A stretch of DNA of 64,000 nt from Verrucomicrobiaceae bacterium (GCA_027490195.1 JAIXYN010000012.1:1-64000); one strand, 5' to 3'. Shown: positions 38,601 through 53,600, counted from the first letter of the stretch. Notes: generated by a model not told the origin, from the sequence alone. Numbers and translations: made by a program.

Positions 38601-41600
38601 CGCTGCCCGCCGGTCTCACGCTCAATGCGAGCACGGGCGTCATCAGCGGCACGCCGACGGTTTCCGCCAGTCCCGCGACCACGATCACCTTCCGCGTGAA
38701 TGATGCCAATGGCTGCCAAGGCACGCAGGCCGTGACGTTGCAGGTTTGTCCCGTCATCTCCATCTCTCCCACCACTCCGACTGCGGGAACAGTGGGCTTC
38801 GCCTACTCGCAGAGCATCACCGCTTCGGGTGGTTCTGGCGCCTACACGTATGCAGTCGCCAGCGGCACGCTGCCGGCAGGCCTCACCCTCAACAGCAGCA
38901 CGGGTGTGGTGAGCGGCACGCCGAGCAGCCCGTCCAGCGGCAGCGCGACCGTCCGCGCCACGGATGCGAATGGCTGCCAGGGCACGCAAGCCATGACCTT
39001 TACTACGAGCTGCTCGGCCATCACCATTTCCACGGCCACGCTGCCGCAGGGAAGGGTGGGCAGTGCCTATTCACAAACGCTCGCAGCAAGCGGCAGTGCA
39101 GGCACTTACACCTGGGCAGTCGCCAGCGGCACGCTGCCTGCCGGGCTGACCCTGAGCAGCGGTGGCGTCCTCAGCGGCACACCGACCACCAGCAACGCGG
39201 GTGGAGTCAGCGTGACTCTCTCTGCCACGGACAGCTTCGCTGTTTGCGCCGTCACGAAGACTTTCACGCTGCAGATCTGCCCGGTCGTCACGCTCTCACC
39301 GGCCACGTTGCCCGCACCGACGGTGGGCACGGCGTATTCGCAGACTCTCACGGCATCCGGCGGTGCGTCGGCTTACACTTACACGCTGGCCAGCGGCACA
39401 CTGCCCATCTGGGCGACCTTGAGCAGCGCCGGCGTGCTGAGCGGTACACCCACGACCACCACGGCGGCCTCCTTCACGGTGCGCGCCACGGATGCGAACG
39501 GCTGCGCCGGCACGCTTTCCTACACGATTTCGCCTTCGTGCCCAACGATCAGCATCAGCCCCACCTCGCTCGCACAAGGCACCGTGGGCACTATTTACTC
39601 GCAGCCACTGGCTGCCAGCGGCGGCACGGCACCATACAGTGCTTGGACGCTCATCAGCGGCACGCTGCCCGCAGGTCTCACGCTGAATTCCAGCACCGGA
39701 GTCATCAGTGGCACACCGACGGCAGCGGCCAGTCCGGCCAGCTCGATCATCGTGCGTGCGAATGATGCCAATGGTTGCCAGGGATCACAGACCCTCACGC
39801 TGCAAGTCTGCCCGGTGGTCTCTCTTGCGCCAGCGACACTGACGACACCAACGGTGGGTGTGGCTTATTCGCAGACCGTTTCCGCAAGCGGTGGTGCATC
39901 GCCCTACACCTTCACGCTGGCCAGTGGTTCGTTGCCAGCCTGGGCCACTCTGAGCTCCGCAGGGGTGATCAGTGGTACACCGACCAGCACGACCACGGCA
40001 GCTTTCACTGTGCGTGCTACGGATGCCAACGGTTGCGCTAAAACGCAGGCCTGCACCCTTGCGCCGGTCTGCCCAACGATCAGCATCCTGCCTGCCGCAC
40101 TGGCGCAGAGCGTTGTGGGCACCGCCTACTCGCAGACGCTGACGGCCAGCGGTGGCAGCGCCTCTTACACCTGGGCGCTGACCAGCGGCACGCTGCCAAC
40201 GGGACTCACGCTCAATGCCAGCACCGGCGTGATCTCCGGCACACCCACGGTGGTGAATGCGACGGGAGCAAGCCTCACCCTGCGCGCTACGGACGCCAAT
40301 GGCTGCCAGGCTTCTAGGACTTTGACCCTGCAGGTCTGCCCGGCCATCAGCATCACGCCCACCACGGCGACGGCAGCCACGGTCGGAACGTTTTACACTC
40401 AGGCTCTCGCCTCCAGCGGCGGCACTTCGCCTTACACGTATTCCATCAGCAACGGCACGCTGCCCGCAGGTCTGCTGCTCAGCAGCAGCGGAGTCATCAG
40501 CGGCACGCCCACGACTGCCAATGGTCTGGGTGCCAGCTTCACGGTGCGTAGCATGGATGCCAATGGCTGCTCGAAGGACCAGATCATCAGCCTCAAAATC
40601 TGCCCAGTCATCTCCCTGACTCCTATGACCGCCTCATGGATGGTGGGTTCGAGTTCGTCGCAGACACTGAGCGCGAGCGGCGGCACTTCGCCGTATGTCC
40701 TTGCCCTCGCCAGCGGCACGCTGCCATCGGGAGTGACCTTCAACGCAAGCACCGGCGTGCTGAGCGGCAGGCCTACGAGCGCAACTGCACGCAGCTTTGT
40801 CATCAGCGCCACGGATGCGAACAGCTGCGTGGGTACGCAGAGCTACACGATCACGCCGCAGTGCCCGGTCATCAGCGTCAGCCCTGGCACGCTGGCCGTG
40901 GGCATGGTGGGCTCGACTTATGCGCAGACTTTCATCACCGCAGGCGGCACGGCCCCATATACGTATGCGATCACCGGCGGTTCGATGCCCGCGGGACTAA
41001 GCTTCAACACATCCACCGGTGCGATCAGCGGCACGCCGACTGTCGCGGGCAGTTCCACGCTCACGGTGAGAGTCACCGATGCCAACAACTGCCAGGCGAC
41101 GATCACGCGCAGCATCATCATCTCCGCCACCGTCACTACGAACTGCCCCACGCCGCTCAATCAAAGCGTCGGCGGCGCCTATCTGGTGACGCGTCTCGGT
41201 CGTGACGTGCTCGGCGGTGAAAACAACGGAATCGGTAACTGCCTTTACAACATGTCGCCGAACGGCCGTTGGATCACCGGTCTCCGCGTCGCCACCAAAT
41301 CCTACGGCTTCACCATGAACATGCTCACAAATGTGAATGTGAACGTGCCATTGCTGGATGCGACACATCCGTATGCCATGGGCCGTGATATCAACGACAG
41401 CGGTGATGCGGTGGGTTATGAGAAATGGACGGTTGCTAGCAAGCTGAGCATCGTCCCTTGGTATTACAGCCAGACGAGCGGTACCACAGTGCGGCTGTTG
41501 ACTCCGTTTGACGCGAACGCCAGCATGAGCGCCATTCCCTCTGCGCTGACGAGAGACAGCGCGTATGCTTTCGGTACGGTGGATCCTGACGGTCCCGGCG

Positions 41601-44600
41601 GCCCGGTGCTGGCGCAGGGCGGCTACTGGAATCTCAACACACGTGCCTGGACGGCGATCTCTGGAGTGCGTGAAGTGATCGATGCCTCCGCCGATGGTAC
41701 GAAGCTTCTGGTCACGGACAGCAGCGGCGTGAGCAAGGTGCTCAGCGGCAGTCCTGCAACAGGCTACAGCACGGTGCTTGTGACTTTCACGGGTGGTTCT
41801 TTGAATGCGGGCCGCATCAGCCCGAATGGACGCTATATTGGTTCTAGCCAGCGCCTATCCGGCGTGCCGACACCGTTTGTGTATGACACGCAGACCAGCA
41901 CGCGGACCAATCTGCCGCGCATCCTGCCCCAGGACAGTCTGGGCGGCATCGTCGGTGCGGTGAGCGACACGGGCCGTGTGCTCGGCACGATCTACAGCAG
42001 TGGATCCACGGGCAGCTTCGCGGTGATGTGGGACACGCCGCAGGATTTGTACACGCGCATCTCCGACCTGCTCGTCTCCGACGGTCACGTGGCGCAGGAC
42101 AGCGCCTACTCCTTCTGGAACCTCTACAATGGTGGTGACGGCATCTCCGCCGACGGCAAGACGATGGGCGTGTTCGGCGACAATCCCTTCGGTCAGGAAG
42201 ACTCGATGGTGTTCCAAAAGGTGGATGTGGCGGACTCACGGCTTTGCCTCGGCAACTCGGTATGGCAGGACACAAATCGCAACGGCATCAAAGACTTCGG
42301 CGAACCGGGTGCTGCAGGTGCGGTGGTGCGTCTGTTCCATCCAGGCGCGGACGGCGTGCGCGGCGGCACCGGCGTGAATGCCGACTACGAGATTTCGACC
42401 CCGGTCACCATTTCCAGCAGCGGTGTTTATCTCTTTAGCGATGTTCCCTCTGGCACCTACTACGTGCAGGTCACCCCCCCCGCCTCACTGCCGCTGACCT
42501 CCGGCGTGGTGGTGGCACTGGACAACGGCGTGGACAATGACAACAACGGCATGCAGCCCGGCGGTCCAGGCACGCCGATTTACAGCCCGATGATCACGCT
42601 GATTCCCGGCACGGAGTCCGTGAACGATGGCGACTCCAACACCAACACCGACTTCAGCGTCGATTTTGCGCTGGGCGATGGAGTGAGCCTGGGCGATCTC
42701 GTGTTTGCCGATCTCAACGGCAATGGACTCTATGAGTCCAACACGGAATCCGGCCAGGCAGGCATCACGGTGCAGTTGCTGGATGCCACCACGAGCAACG
42801 TGCTGCTGACCACCACGACCGACGCCAGCGGTGCCTACTATTTCGGCGGTCAGGCACCAGGAACCTATCGCGTCAACATTCCCACGCCGCCCGCGATCTA
42901 CACCTCCGCCACGCTCACGGTCTATGAGGACAATGGCGTGAACAATGACAGCAACGGCGCGCAGAACGGCGGCGCCGGCACGCCGACCATCAGTCCGGTG
43001 ATCACGCTGGCCGCCGGCAAGGAGCCGGGGTCCACGGGGAGCTCGAGTTTTGAAAACACCATCGACTTTGGTTTCCGCTCCTGCCCGGTCATTGTGATGA
43101 CACCCACGACACTTTCCAACGGCCTCGTGGGCACCGCGTTTGCACAAACGATGAGCGCCAGCGGCAGCAGCGCGACACCTTACACATGGAGCACTTCCTC
43201 AGGCACGTGGCCGGAAGGTTTGAGCCTTAGCAGCACGGGCAGCATCAGCGGTACGCCGACGGCGTCCACCAACGGAGTGAACGGCACCACCGTCACTGTG
43301 CGCGCCATGGATGCGACCACCTGCTTTAGAGATCAGGCTTTGCAGATCAAGATCTGCCCAGTGATCACGTTGAATCCAGCCACGCTGCCAGCGCCGCTGA
43401 TTGGCTCACCCTACGCTCAGACGATCACGGCCTCCGGCACGACAGCCATGCCAGTGGTGTTCAGCGCCACGGGACTGCCTGCATGGTTGTATCTGAATGC
43501 GAGCACCGGCGTGCTCTCAGGGACGCCGACAAACGCTACCGCCGTCACCTTCACGGTGACCGCCACAGACGCCAATCTTTGCTCCGCATCCCGGACCTAC
43601 ACGCTGCCACCTGTGTGTCCCGCAGTCACCATCACTCCATCTTCACCCGCCATCGCCACGGTGGGGGTGCCTTATAGCCAGGCGCTCAGAGCTTCTCCGG
43701 CATCGGGTCTGACCGGGCAGTATTTCTCGGGCTCGGACTTCAGAACGCTGGTGCTGACACGCCAGGAGACGTCCATCAATTATGACTGGGTGAATGGCTC
43801 TCCAAATGCGCTGGTTCCTGAGGACGGCTTCTCAGTTCGTTGGAGCGGATTTGTCCGCCCGGCGACCACAGGCACGTACACCTTCCAAAGCACGAGCGAT
43901 GACGGCGTCCGCGTCTGGGTGAACAACACCCTCGTCATTGACCGCTGGCAGGATCAGTCCGCCACCAACTACACTGCCACGGTGAATCTGACAGCAGGGG
44001 TCGTGGTGCCCATCCGGGTGGAATATTATGAAGCCGCTGGTCAAGCAGTGATGAAGTTGCAGTGGTCCGGCCCGAACCTGACGCTGCAGCCTGTGACGGG
44101 CTGGCTGGATTATGTCTGGGGTGTCTCCGGTGGCGTCCTGCCTGCGGGATTATCACTGAACGCGACCACCGCAGTGATCAGCGGTACACCCACTGCTGCG
44201 AATGGCGTCGGGATCAATCTCACCATCACCGCCACCGATGCGAACGGTTGCGTTGGCTCTCAGGTTTGGCCAGCATTGCAAGTCTGTCCCGCCATGACCA
44301 TGTCGCCTGCGACCTTGCCACCGGCGACGGTGGGGCAGCCGTATTCGCAGACGGTTGCGGCCACGGGCGGCACGGCACCTTATCAATACAGCGTTGTCAG
44401 CGGAGCATTGCCAACCTGGTGCACGCTGAATGCCACCACCGGCAGGCTCTCCGGAACGCCGACTGACAGCAGCCCGGGCAGCTTCACCATCCGCGCCACG
44501 GATGTCAATGGCTGTGCGACCACGCAGATTTACACTCTGGACCCACGCTGCACCATCTTCACCGTGACCCCGGGCACACTGCCCACCGCTGCGGCGGGCA

Positions 44601-47600
44601 CCGCGTATTCGCAGACTCTGACGAGCAGCGGCGGCACCGGCCCCTACACTTACACGTTGAGCAGCGGCACACTGCCTGCCGGAATCACGCTTTCGAGCGA
44701 CGGCGTCATCAGCGGCACGGCCGCGACGGGAAATGGCAGCAGCTCCAGCATCACGGTGGGGATCACGGATTCAACGGGCTGTCTCGGCAGCGCCAGCTAT
44801 CAGGTGAAGGTGTGCCCGGTGATCACACTCAGCCCGACCACGCTGCCTACGCCGTTCCTTGGCCTCAGCTACTCGCAGACGATCACCGCAAGCGGTTCGA
44901 GTGCGACGCCGCTGACCTGGAGTGCAACGGGTCTGCCCTCATGGCTTAGCCTCAGCAGCAGCACGGGGGTGCTCAGCGGCACGGCCACAGCAACTACGCC
45001 GGTCACATTCACTCTCACCGCCACGGACGCGAGCGGCTGCTCGGCTTCACGCACATACAGCCTCACGCCAGTCTGCCCCGTGATCACGGTGGGCGGCACC
45101 GCGCCGCCCAACGGCTATCTCAAAACGAGCTTCTCCGAAAACATCACCGGCAGCGGCGGCACCGCGCCCTATTCGTTTGTGCTGGTCAGTGGTAGCCTGC
45201 CGCCCGGACTTAGCCTCGCCAGCAATGGCACCGTGAGCGGCACGCCGACGGCGCTCGGTACCTACACCGTCACCGTTCGTGCCACGGACGCCTACAGTTG
45301 TCAGAGCACCGCGACTGCGGTCACCTACAACATCAAAGGCATGGGCATCGGCAATCAGGTGTGGGTGGACATGGATGATAACGGCCTGCGTGGTTCAAGT
45401 GAAAGCGGCGTGCCCAATCTGCCCGTCCAGCTGTGGTCGCCGGGCATCAACGGCGTGGTGAACAACGGCAGCGGTGATGACGTGCTGGTGGCCTCCACCA
45501 CCACCGACTCCGACGGTCTCTATCTTTTCAACGGCCAAGCTCCAGCCACCTACTACGTGCGCATTCCGACACCGCCGACCTTCTATCCGAAGGTGAGCAC
45601 CAGCCAGGTGAATCTGGACAATGGCGTCAACAATGACAACAACGGCATCCAGGCGGTGTCAGGACTCGCCGTGGTCACACCGCTGATCACCCTCTTCCCC
45701 AACACGGAGCCTGGCGCTGGAGTGGATGGCGACGACACCGACTTCGACAGCACCATCGACATCGGCTTTGCTAATTCGAATCCATGTCAAATCACCAATC
45801 TCATCGACAACCCAAGCTTTGAACTGCTGGGAGTGCCGAATGCGACGGGCACCGCTACCAGCGTGATGGGCTATGATGGCACGGGCACCGCTTTTGGCTC
45901 CGGCATCAATGCCTACCAGTGGCTTGGCGGCACAAACGGCACCAGCGGCATCGGCGAACCCATTCAGCGCGTGCAGGTTGCCGCAGGCAGCAGCGGTTCC
46001 AAAGTTTCATGGATGGAAAGTGTGAAGAGCCGCCATGGCAAGCGCATGGTGCTGCTGCAGGGAACGAACTCTGCCGTCAATCTGCTTCCTGCAGGCGGTG
46101 GCAACTGGAGCACCGTGCTACAGGCCGGCAAAGAATACGAATTGAGCGTGTGGGCTTCCAGCGCCTCATCAGGAGCGGCTTCGATCCTGTGGAATCTCGG
46201 TGCGAACGCGCAGATCTTCCAGATCATCACCGGAGCCACGCCGGGCCTGTATCAATACTACACGGTGCCGCAGGGTGATATGAGCGCCACGGCTCCAGGC
46301 GTGAGCCAGTGCTGCGGATACAACGGTGGCACGGTGTCCTACTCGGCCTTTGGTGCATCGGATTACAACAACTGGACGGAGGCAGGCGCGAACAGCACGC
46401 AGCCGCTCTGGCGCCAGTTCACCTATCACTTCCGTGTGGCCAATGGCGCTACGCAATCGCAGATCGACACCGCCACGCTGGCGCTCTCCGGTGGCAGCAG
46501 CACCAATGCCGTGGCGGCTGACCTTGTCTATCTCTGCCAGGTGAACACCACAGCCACGCTGACGATCGGGAATCTGATTTGGAATGATGCGAACAACAAC
46601 GGTGTGCGTGACACGGGCTCCAACCCCGAGATCGGCATCAGCAGCGTCGTGGTGGACCTCTTCCGCAGCACCAACGACACCGCCGGAGATTCGGATGACT
46701 TGTTGATCGCCACCACGACCACCAACTCCTCCGGTGCTTACAACTTCACCGGACTGGCCGACGGCAAATACGTCGTGCGCGTGACACCGCCCGCGAGCAT
46801 TCCCTCGACCGGCGGCAATGTCGTCGCATTGGACAATGGCGTGAACAATGACAACAACGGCAGCCAGCCCGGCGGCCCCGGCACTTTCATCTACAGCCCG
46901 GTCATCACGCTGGCCAGCGGCACGGAGCCGACGAACGATGGCGACACCAATCCTGACACTGAACTTAGCATCGACTTCGGTTTGTTCTCCGGCATCCAGC
47001 TTGGCAATCAGCTCTTCATCGACGCCAACAATGACGGTGTTTTCAGCAGCGCCACTGAAAGCGGCGTGGGCTCTGGAGTCACGGTGGAACTGCTCCATGG
47101 CACGGTGAACACAGTCATTGCCAGCACCACGACGAACAGCTCGGGCGTGTATGGTTTCACGGTTTATCAGCCTGCAAACTATCGCGTGCGTGTGCCCACA
47201 CCGCCGTCGGCCTATCCGCTGGTCTCGGGTGTGGTGGATCTTTTGGACAGCGGACGTGATAATGACAGCAACGGGATCCAGACCGGCGGCATCGGCACGG
47301 CGGTGATCAGTCCGGTCATCAGTCTGACAGCAGGTGGCGAGCCTGGCAGCTCGGGCAATTCAAACGTGGAGAACACCATCGACTTCGGTTTCCGCGCCTG
47401 TCCGGTCATCACCATCAGCCCTGGCACCGTGGCTGTGGCCACGCAGTATGTGGCCTACAATCCTCTCTCGCTGACCTCCAGCGGCGGCTCGGGCGGCTAT
47501 GTGTATGCCATCAGCAGTGGTGCTTTGCCAAATGGCATGACGATGAACAGCGCAGGCCTCATCAGCGGCACACCCGGCGCCTCCGCTGCGCCAGGCAGCT

Positions 47601-50600
47601 ACAACTTCACAGTTCGCAGCACCGACAGCATCGGCTGCTCTGGAACTCAAAACTACACCCTGACGCTGAGCAACGCGATCGTGACCGTTAATCCGGCCAC
47701 GCTGCCCGCCGCGACGCAGTATGCAGCCTACACGCAAAATCTGGCAGCCACGGGCGGCACCTCACCTTACGCCTGGAGCTTCGGACCTTCCGCTCTGACC
47801 GGAGCCGCCGCCTGGTGGCCGGGTGAAAACAGCGCGACGGAGGTCGCCGCTGGCAACAACGGTGCCCTCATGAATGGCGTGGCCTTCACCACTGGTCTCG
47901 TTGGCAGCGCATTCAGCTTTGACGGAGCAAATGACTACCTGCAGGTGGCGGATCAGTCGGTGATGCGTCCGGCGCAGATCAGTCTGGAAGCCTGGGTGCG
48001 TCCGGCCAGCGGCACACCTGCGGCAGATCGGGTCATTATCGCGAAGACGACGACTGCGACCGCTCCGACCAATGGTTACGGTTTGATCCAGCGCAGCGGC
48101 ACCAACACCGTGCGCTTCTGGATCAATGGCACAGGTTCGGTGGCAGGAACGTCCGAATTTGTGGATGCAACGCTGACGGTGGGCAGCTGGAGCCATGTGG
48201 TGGCCACGTATGACCTCACGAATATCCGCCTCTATGTCAACGGCGTGCAGATCGCCTCGAAAGCCTTCACCACAGCCATCAATCACTCGTCGCAGCCGCT
48301 GGTGATGGGCGGCAGCGCAACGACAAGCACCTGCTGGAATGGTGCGCTGGATGAAGCCGTCCTCTACAGCCGTGCGCTAAGCGCGGCTGAAGCTCTGGCA
48401 CGTTATACCATCACCAACACTGGCAACAACGGCATGCCGACAGGGCTGACGCTCAATGCCACGACTGGCGTGCTGAGCGGCACCCCCACGGCGGTGCCTG
48501 CGAGCTATCCCTTCACGGTGCGCGCCACGGACTCCTACGGCGGCATCGGTCTGCGCAGCTACTCGCTGACGGTGGGCTGCCCAACCCTCAGCATCTCTCC
48601 GGGCACCTTCACGGATGCGATTCAGTATTCGGCCTACACGGCGGTGACGATGACCGCAACGGGTGGTACGGCTCCCTATCAGTGGGACATCACCAGCGGC
48701 GCACTGCCAACGGGCATGAGCCTGAGCAGCGCAGGCATCATCAGTGGCACGCCGGGCTCCGCACCTGCGACCTACTCCTTCACGGTGCGTGCGCGCGATG
48801 CCAACAACTGCGTGAGCACGAGGGCACTGACCGTGAAAGTCATCTGCCCGACGATTTCTCTCACGCCTGCCACTCTGCCAAACGCGCAGCAGTTTGCCTC
48901 ATACTCCGCCGTGCTGCTGGATGGTACGGGCGGCAGCTCTCCCTACACCTTCAGCATTCAGAGCGGTGCGCTGCCAACGGGCATGAGCCTGTCAGCATCC
49001 GGTCTGCTGAGCGGTACGCCCACAGCCACACCGGGAGACTACACCGTGGTGGTGAGGGGCACAGACAGCGCAAGCTGCTCCGGCACGCGAAGCTACACGC
49101 TGCGTGTGGTCTGCCCGGCCATCGCGATCAGCCCGACCACCCTGCCAAATGGTCGTCAGTATCAGGCTTACAGCCAGACCTTGACTGCCAGCGGTGGCAA
49201 CCCTGCCTACACCTGGTCTCTGGTCAGCGGTGCGCTGCCCACGGGTCTCTCGCTCAGTAGCGCAGGCGTCATCAGCGGCACGCCGACTGCTGTGCCGGGA
49301 ACCTACACCTTCCGCGTGCAGGCGACGGATTCGTTCGCTTGCGTCGGTACCCGTGACTACTCCATCCTCTTTGACTGTCCGCTGATCAGCATCACGCCGA
49401 CGACGTTGCCACAAGCCACGACGACGGTGGCCTACAGCCAGCAGCTCACGGCGACCGGCGGTTCTTCGCCTTACACCTGGACGCTGGCTTCTGGAGCGCT
49501 GCCTTCCGGCATCACCTTCTCCTCCGCAGGTCTGATCAGCGGCACGACGTCGGCAGTGGGCTCGTTCAACTTCACTGCGCAGGCCAGAGATCTGAACGGC
49601 TGCGTGGTGCAGCAGGCGCTGGCATTGGGCGTGAACTGCACGGCCATCACCATTTCGCCTTCTTCCCTGACCACCGCGACGGTGGGCACGGCCTACTCGC
49701 AGCAGTTTACCTCCAGCGGCGGAGTGGGCACGAAGACCTGGACGGTCAAAACAGGCTCGCTGCCGGTCGGCATGACGCTGAGCACGGCAGGTCTGCTGAG
49801 CGGTACTCCCACGGACACCGCCGGCACCTTCAGCTTCACCATTCAGGCAATGGATCAAAACAACTGCCCCGGCACCTCTGCCTACACTCTGACTTTGCAG
49901 TGCCCCACGGTCACCATCACACCGAGCAGCGTGCCGAACGGCACCGTCGCAACAAGCTACTCCACGACGCTGACAGCTTCCGGTGCCACGGCTCCCTACA
50001 CCTGGAGTCTGCAGTCGGGCAGCACCTTGCCATCCGGTCTGGCCCTGAGCCCCACCGGCGTCATCAGTGGCACACCGACGGTGCCCGGCAGCTACAGCTT
50101 TGGTGTGACCGCACGCGGTATGTATTCCTGCGCTGGCACGAATACCATTACCATGACAGTGGTTTGTCCGACTCTGGCCCTCAGCCCCACCAGCCTGGGC
50201 TCGGGCTATCGCGGTGTCGCATACAGCCAGACGGTCACCGCCAGCGGCGGCATCAGTCCTTACACCTATTCAGTCACAGCCGGCAGCCTGCCACCAGGCG
50301 TGACCTTGAACACCAGCAGCGGCGTCATCAGCGGCACACCGACAGCTGCGGGCAGCTACAGCTTCACCGTGCGCGGTGTGGACAGCGCGACCTGCTCCGG
50401 AACGCGTGACTACATTGCCGTCATCAACGGCCTCTCTCTCGGCAATCTGGTATGGCAGGACACGGATCAAAGCGGTACGCGCAATGTGGGCGAGCAGGGC
50501 ATTGGCAGCGTCTCATTGCAGCTCATCTCCACGACGGACTCAGTGATCGGCAATGGCGATGATTTGTCCCAAGGCACGACGACCACGGACGGTTCCGGTG

Positions 50601-53600
50601 CTTATGCCTTCACCGGACTCGCCCCTGGAAAATACTTCGTGAGGATCGCCACGCCGCCGACTGCCTTCCCTCTCTCCTCCGGCCCTCAGGCCGCGCTGGA
50701 CAATGGCGTGGACAATGACAACAACGGCGTCCAGGCAGGCGGCGTGGGCACCGCCATTGTCAGCCCCATCGTCACACTCGCCGTGGGCCGTGAACCCGGC
50801 GATGTGGTGGGCGGTATTGATGCGGACAACAGCGTGGACTTTGCTCTGCGTGCAGTTCCTGCCTCGCCCACCAACCTGCTGGAATACGAGCTGAACACCG
50901 CCAGCGGCGGCCTGCCTGCTCCTCCTAGCCTCAAGAGCTCCGCCGTGGTGAACGCCGCGAAGATCCAGATCGAGGACGACATGAACGGCCTCACCGACAT
51001 CAGCGAACCGACCAACAACGGCCCCATCCGCAGTGGTGCGCTCTCACGCCGCATGCGCGACTGGGATGCCGCCTATGACACGGGATATGATTCGACGCCG
51101 GGCACGCTGGTGCAGCGTCCGGACAACCTTTGGATTCGCTTTGACATGGACCCAACGGCCACGGGCAACATCGGCAATCTTCTCTTTGACATTTACCGTG
51201 TCGGCAGCACCGCGCCGGTGCAGGGGAGGGCCTTCCTTTCCTGGATGGAAGGATCGACTGTGCGCACGGTCACGACCAACATCTTCCAGCTCCCATCCAC
51301 CGCATCTTGGTACTCCTTGAATCTGGCATGGACCTCTTCCATCGGCGGCGCGACCACCGTGCCCACGGGATCGCAGCTCGCAGGCAAGTCCTTCATGATC
51401 GAAATCTATCTCTGGGGCGGTGATGGCTCTGGGTATGTCGACATTGACAACATCCTGCTGCAGGGCAGTGCCACCACCAATCCGCAGTCGCTGGCCATTG
51501 GCGATTTCGTCTGGGCGGACACCAACGGCAACGGCATTAAAAATCCACGCGAGCCCGGACTGCAAAACCTCACGGTGCAGTTGCTGAGCCCCGGCGCAGA
51601 CTCGCAGGCCAATACGGGTGATGATACGCTCCTCTCCACCACCACCACGGATGCAAACGGCTACTACCTCTTCAGCGGTCTGACGACGGGCAATTACTTT
51701 GTGCGTCTGCCAACGCCTGATACGATGTGGCCGACGGCCTCTCCGGGCGTGAACTTGGACAACGGCGTGGACAATGACAGCAACGGCATCCAGTCCGGCG
51801 GCGCAGGCACGGCGGTTTCCAGTCCGGTGATCAATCTGGCCTTGGGCAAGGAGCCGGGCAACCTCACCAGCGGCGGCGGCAATCAGGACATGACGGTGGA
51901 TTTCGGCTTCACCGCCGCGATGACCATGAGTAACTTTGTCTTCTCCGACAACAACAACAACGGCCTCGTTGATGTGGGTGAGACCGGCGTTGCAGGCGCT
52001 CAACTGGAACTCTTCTCCTCCACCGACACCACGGTGAACAATGTTGATGACGTGAAAGTCGGAACGACCTTCACCACGGGCAGCGACGGCCTCTACAGCT
52101 TTAGCAGACTCAGCACGGGGAGGTATTACATCAAGCTCACACCGCCGATCACGCATCCACGGCGCAGCACCACCAGCAGCAATGCGGATAATGGCATCGA
52201 CAACGACAACAACGGCGTCACGCAGTCCGCTACAGGCGCGCCGATCTTCTCGCCGATGATCACACTCTCTGCGCTGACAGAGCCGGGCAATCTGCTGGCG
52301 CCTTTTGGCGGCAACATTGACAGCACCATCGACTTCGGCCTGCGCCCCACCTTCTGCAGCCTCGGCAACCTGGTGTACAAAGATGCCAACAACAACGGCG
52401 TCTATGATGTTGGTGAAGGCGTCGGCGGTGTGCGCGTGGAATTGCTGAATGGCTCCGGTTCTTTTGTGACGAGCACGATGACGAGTACTAGCTCCAGCGT
52501 GCGCGGGCGGTATCAGTTCACCAGTGTTGTTCCGGGCTCGTATTATGTGCGTGTCCCCGCCTCTGAATTTGCCACTGGCAAGGCCTTGGTGAACACGGTT
52601 TCCATCTTCCCCGCCAGCTCGTCTGACAACGGCATTGATGACAACATCGTGGGCAATGATGACGGCATCGACAACGCGCTTCCTGCGACCAACGGAATCA
52701 GCAGCTCTCTGCTCACCTTGGTTGACAGCGGCGAGCCGATCAACAGCAACGGAGAGAGCGGGGCGTTCAACACCATCGACGACGCCGATGACAACAATGG
52801 CAACATGACCGTTGATTTCGGCTTTAAATCCAGCGGTCCGAGCGCCACAGGCTGCTATCACTTCCTGGCCATGGACTCGAACGCCGACGGCGTGCTGAGC
52901 GGGGCCACGGAATGGACTCCGGCGCAGGCCTATGATTTCAACTACACTCAGGGCGGCGTGGCTACGATGAGCAAAGCGGACATGATCTATGATGCCGCAC
53001 TCAGCCGCTTGAATCTCGACATGACGTTCAATCAGATCGGTGCCTCCAAGGTGGATGCGCTGTGGTTCCTCGTCAGCACGGGCGCGAATCCAGCGAATGA
53101 GGATCACGCCATCGTGTATGTGGACGGCATCACGCGCGCCAGCCCGACGGTGACCATTTACAAGTATGATGCAACGCTGGGCAGCCAGAGCTGGCAGACG
53201 GCGGCTAACCTGATGGTAAGCACGGTGGCCGGCAACAGCACGGCGGGAGACGTGATGCTGAACAAGGTCACGGAGGCCGGCAGCAGCGTGCGCTTCCAAT
53301 GCGTGATCGATGTGAGCCGCGTGAACAACGCGACGAACTGGAGCGCGATGGGAGTCAATCCCGGAACTTGGGAAGGCATCCAGACTGGCGGCACCACGGG
53401 CATGGAACTGCACATGGTGGATCTCAGCAGCGCACCGACTTATGACAGCAACGGCGCACTGACTGCATTCAGCTATGCCACGGAAGGCTCCTTCGCGACC
53501 GATCCATCCGGTGTGTTCACCATCGCCACGGAGCCGTGCTCGGTGTCGCCATGGGTGAGCGTGGGGAACGTGGTGTGGAATGACGCCAACAGCAACGGCT

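Noticed and set aside
36353-39538. The three identical-length 1,062-nt blocks as an assembly artefact
   Set aside because: The blocks differ at many positions, including amino-acid changes, so they are not a simple collapsed or duplicated contig piece. Long reads are still needed to fix copy number.
43706-44083. PA14 and LamG regions as separate genes
   Set aside because: Both are in the same uninterrupted frame as the flanking Ig-like repeats and have no start or stop of their own.
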